Shown: positions 4,498 through 6,397 of the stretch, one piece after another
Layout of the letters: every line of letters begins with the position of its first letter
How positions within the stretch are numbered: the stretch's first letter is position 1
Assembly: GCA_026986135.1 (NCBI GenBank)
Contig: JALSPD010000177.1
Location: forward strand, 1-6,397
Length of the DNA stretch: 6,397 nucleotides
DNA from: DHVE2 group archaeon
GTDB lineage: Archaea; Thermoplasmatota; Thermoplasmata; Thermoplasmatales; Aciduliprofundaceae
Direction: 5' to 3'
Made by a program: the position numbers and the translations under genes
Notes under the pieces: model-generated
Database searches by the model: none
Seen by the model: the letters and a program-made list of their open reading frames with translations, nothing else
What the model was told of the DNA's origin: nothing

Positions 4498-5420
4498 AAA
4501 TCGCTCCTCTCATTTACTATCTTGTTTATCTCTTCCTTATCGTAACTCATTATCTCACTCCGAGTTATAATGGCAACACCATTGTACTCCTCATATTCTG
4601 AGTCTGACATTACGATAAAGCCTTTTTTTTCAAGGATCTCTGAAAATATCCTGATGTTCTGAGCCTTGTATTTCAATTTTTTTTCGTTATCCTCAAATCC
4701 CGTGAGCATTACCTCGGTTCTATCACGACTTATAGCCTCAAAGGGACATTTGAGAGTTAAAAAAACATCGTAACCTATCTCCATCAGCCTTCTAAAAACA
4801 TCTTCAAAAATAACATTATCCAACGCTGTTCTCTCCTCTGATAGATCTGCAAAACTAAATACATCCACCGGCTTGATAAGATCCACATTTAAAAATTCCT
4901 CAAGTTTGAGTGCAATATCAACAGTAGAACTCATACCCTCTTCATACAACTGTATGGTTTTTCTCGTAACTCCAGTCATTCTTGCAAGCTCGCCCAGTGA
5001 TAGGCCTCGCTCCTCCCTTATCTTCCTGAGGGTATCACCATCAATATCCACATAAAATCCTCCAGGAGCTACGTACACCATTGGCTGCTCCTCATTTATT
5101 ATGAGATCATAAAAGGTTTTCAACGAAATCACGGGGATCCCGTGTCTGGAATAAACAACACCATCAAGAATGGGGCCTGCGCCGCTTCTGAATCCAACTA
5201 TAAGAGGAGATGCATTGAACTCATGCCCAAGTATTTTCATCTCTCTTGCCATTTCTGCCCTCAGAGAATCTGCATTGTGAAGTACTTTTATTATTAGTAT
5301 GCGCTCATCTCTACGTGCTATTAAGTCAAATACCATACTTTTGCGTACAGGCACACCAATGAGGTAACCTCCACGCATAAGAATATTTTTTATCTCCCTT
5401 AGCAGTTCCTCCTTCTCCAT
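4494..5420 (-). CDS. archaeal HTH-type transcriptional regulator (MF_00584/COG1395 type)
   Basis: A 308-residue protein in three parts. Residues 1-115 form an alpha/beta domain (FDLIARRDERILIIKVL..., SPLIVGFRSGAGPILDGVVYSRHGIPVI). Residues 131-179 are a Cro/C1-type helix-turn-helix (LRKIREERGLSLGELARMTGVT, split here as LRKIREERG and LARMTGVTRKTIQLYEEG). Residues 190-308 are a C-terminal alpha/beta domain that I cannot match to a ligand-binding family. The domain order and length fit a widespread archaeal family annotated only as a putative HTH regulator, with no established target. The N-terminal domain resembles a restriction-endonuclease-like fold (Asp32, Lys45), but the usual acidic residue before the lysine is Ile, so nuclease activity is unlikely; this is inference. 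A TATA box overlapping the upstream stop codon gives the gene its own promoter, and there is no SD before the ATG. The TraB-like gene overlaps its end by 4 nt, so the two are probably one transcription unit. Confidence 0.88.
   Translation of the reverse strand: MEKEELLREIKNILMRGGYLIGVPVRKSMVFDLIARRDERILIIKVLHNADSLRAEMAREMKILGHEFNASPLIVGFRSGAGPILDGVVYSRHGIPVISLKTFYDLIINEEQPMVYVAPGGFYVDIDGDTLRKIREERGLSLGELARMTGVTRKTIQLYEEGMSSTVDIALKLEEFLNVDLIKPVDVFSFADLSEERTALDNVIFEDVFRRLMEIGYDVFLTLKCPFEAISRDRTEVMLTGFEDNEKKLKYKAQNIRIFSEILEKKGFIVMSDSEYEEYNGVAIITRSEIMSYDKEEINKIVNERSDL
4504..4509 (-). promoter_or_regulatory. Shine-Dalgarno site of the TraB-like gene
   Basis: GAGGAG on the - strand lies six bases before the ATG at 4497, inside the last codons of the regulator gene. 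It supports this start and independent ribosome loading in addition to stop-start coupling. Confidence 0.6.
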
Positions 5421-5445
5421 TCCATCCCATCTATTGCAGTACTCA

Positions 5446-5453
5446 TATTTAAG
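5446..5453 (-). promoter_or_regulatory. TATA box of the HTH regulator, overlapping the transporter stop codon
   Basis: CTTAAATA on the - strand, preceded by purine-rich AAAAAGG (BRE-like), contains the TAA stop of the transporter gene (5449-5451). Its centre is about 29 bp before the ATG at 5420, so the start of transcription should fall about 3 nt upstream of the ATG, a near-leaderless mRNA. Confidence 0.5.
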
Positions 5454-6397
5454 CCTTTTTCTTTATACCCGCATGGAATATCAAGATTCCAAACGAGGAA
5501 ATCATAAATGATGTAATCATGAGAATAAAATAAGATTGGAAGAAATGCATTACCAAACCCCCAAGAAAGGGACCCACTGCAGCGCTTATACTTATTGTAG
5601 AATTAAGAAGTCCTGTGGAAGTGGCCTTTTCTCTATTGTTTTCGGTCAGGTATTTAAGGGCACCCACATACAGAAACGACCATGAAAGTGCAAGAAGGAT
5701 CTGAACAGGGACGATTAAATAAACAGAGTGTATGAATGCATAGCTTAGAAATGTAAATGACGAAAATACTAAACCGTATGTTATGAGTTTTCGAGGTTCT
5801 CCCAGATCAGTGTATAAAAACATAACAAAAAACTGTGTTGTTGAATTGATTCCCATTGTGGCCGCTTGCCAGAAAAAGTCTCCACCGATACTCTCAATAT
5901 ACAGGACCCAGAAAGTCCATATCATGGTGGCCGCAGTGTGCCTTAAAAAATATGCAATATAAAGGGGAGAATTTCTTCTGAAGACGTCAACGGGAAACAA
6001 GGGAACGTATCTTATCTTAACACCACTATCCCTCAAAGGTAGGGATACAACGAATGCTATCAAAAAAAACAGCGAAGATAAAGTAAGAGTATATCTGAGA
6101 TCCAAAATGCTTGCTAGTATTCCAGCGGTATATGAGCCAATGGCCCAGCCCAGAGCACCCCAAGAGGACAGTTTTCCCATCTTCAAATTAAAATCGTGAG
6201 CAATGGATACGACCGCTGCGGGAAAAATTCCAACAGTGAATCCAGCTAATACTCTGAATATAAGTAATGATATGTAATCTGTGTAAAAGCCCTGAAGAAA
6301 GAAAAACAACGTTGAAAGAAGGAGACCAAGTACAATGAATCTTTTCCTACCATGGATATCTGCCAATCTCCCGAAAATAAGGGAAGAGACAAAGTAT
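5449..6397 (-). CDS. major facilitator superfamily transporter, 5' end missing
   Basis: The frame is open to the right edge (first full codon 6396-6394) and ends with TAA at 5449-5451, giving 315 residues. MFS proteins usually have about 400 residues and 12 helices. Here TM1 and most of TM2 are outside the window, and about ten hydrophobic segments remain. The diagnostic motif A between TM2 and TM3 is visible as GRLADIHGRKR (fragment residues 9-19). The next segments include RVLAGFTVGIFPAA (TM4) and GWAIGSYTAGILAS (TM5). There is a central cytoplasmic loop near RDSGVKIRYVPLFPVDVFRR, and late helices around QILLALSWSFLYVGAL and AAVGPFLGGLVMHF. The tail ends in basic residues (IKKKA), expected to face the cytoplasm. 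A TTG at 6366 is in frame but lies inside motif A, so it is not the start. The substrate cannot be told; sugar, metabolite or drug export are all possible. The gene is upstream of the HTH regulator by 28 bp. Confidence 0.88.
   Translation of the reverse strand, partial: YFVSSLIFGRLADIHGRKRFIVLGLLLSTLFFFLQGFYTDYISLLIFRVLAGFTVGIFPAAVVSIAHDFNLKMGKLSSWGALGWAIGSYTAGILASILDLRYTLTLSSLFFLIAFVVSLPLRDSGVKIRYVPLFPVDVFRRNSPLYIAYFLRHTAATMIWTFWVLYIESIGGDFFWQAATMGINSTTQFFVMFLYTDLGEPRKLITYGLVFSSFTFLSYAFIHSVYLIVPVQILLALSWSFLYVGALKYLTENNREKATSTGLLNSTISISAAVGPFLGGLVMHFFQSYFILMITSFMISSFGILIFHAGIKKKA

Noticed and set aside
6364..6366. TTG as the start of the transporter
   Set aside because: It lies inside MFS motif A, and the upstream in-frame codons (FGR) complete the motif. 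The real start is beyond the window.

Overview
The window reads as a piece of an archaeal chromosome. The evidence is a beta-CASP RNase of the aCPSF1/FttA family, a Trm5-type tRNA methyltransferase, an archaea-type HTH regulator with a large N-terminal domain (HAMAP MF_00584/COG1395 type), and TATA/BRE-like promoter elements placed so close to the start codons that several mRNAs should be leaderless. Base composition is AT-rich and the genes are packed tightly with tiny gaps or overlaps. My best guess is a thermophilic euryarchaeon related to the Thermoplasmatota (for example an Aciduliprofundum-like lineage). That is an inference from overall protein flavour and is not proven here. I see no tRNA, rRNA, CRISPR array, insertion sequence or prophage.

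Layout, left to right. (1) The 3' half of the aCPSF1/FttA gene runs on the + strand to 910. (2) Facing it on the - strand, with only 2 bp between the stop codons, is a two-gene operon: a small winged-HTH protein (1643-1948) followed by trm5 (913-1638). (3) A 147-bp divergent intergenic region (1949-2095) carries a promoter for each direction and a near-palindromic site. (4) On the + strand is an endonuclease IV-like TIM-barrel protein (2096-2926). (5) From 2914 to the right edge everything is on the - strand. In transcription order it is an MFS transporter (cut by the window edge), the COG1395-type regulator, a TraB-like protein overlapping it by 4 nt, a small MTH1187-family thiamine-binding-like protein, and a class I SAM methyltransferase. 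The last gene overlaps the 3' end of the endonuclease IV-like gene by 13 bp.

Functionally the window mixes information-processing housekeeping (RNA 3'-end/termination factor, tRNA m1G37 modification, possible DNA repair) with less understood accessory genes. The regulator and TraB-like gene share an ATGA overlap and probably one mRNA. The thiamine-binding-like gene and the methyltransferase form another unit with its own TATA box.

The most interesting points are these. The TraB-like protein keeps the family framework at both ends, but both histidine-containing metal motifs are replaced. The endonuclease IV-like protein keeps most metal ligands but seems to have Arg at one of the Asp ligand positions. 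The Trm5 lacks the N-terminal D1 domain seen in the M. jannaschii enzyme. Promoter spacing predicts leaderless or near-leaderless transcripts. I did not find an obvious new multi-gene defence or mobile system. Several start codons were moved inward from the longest possible reading frame, for reasons given in each entry.
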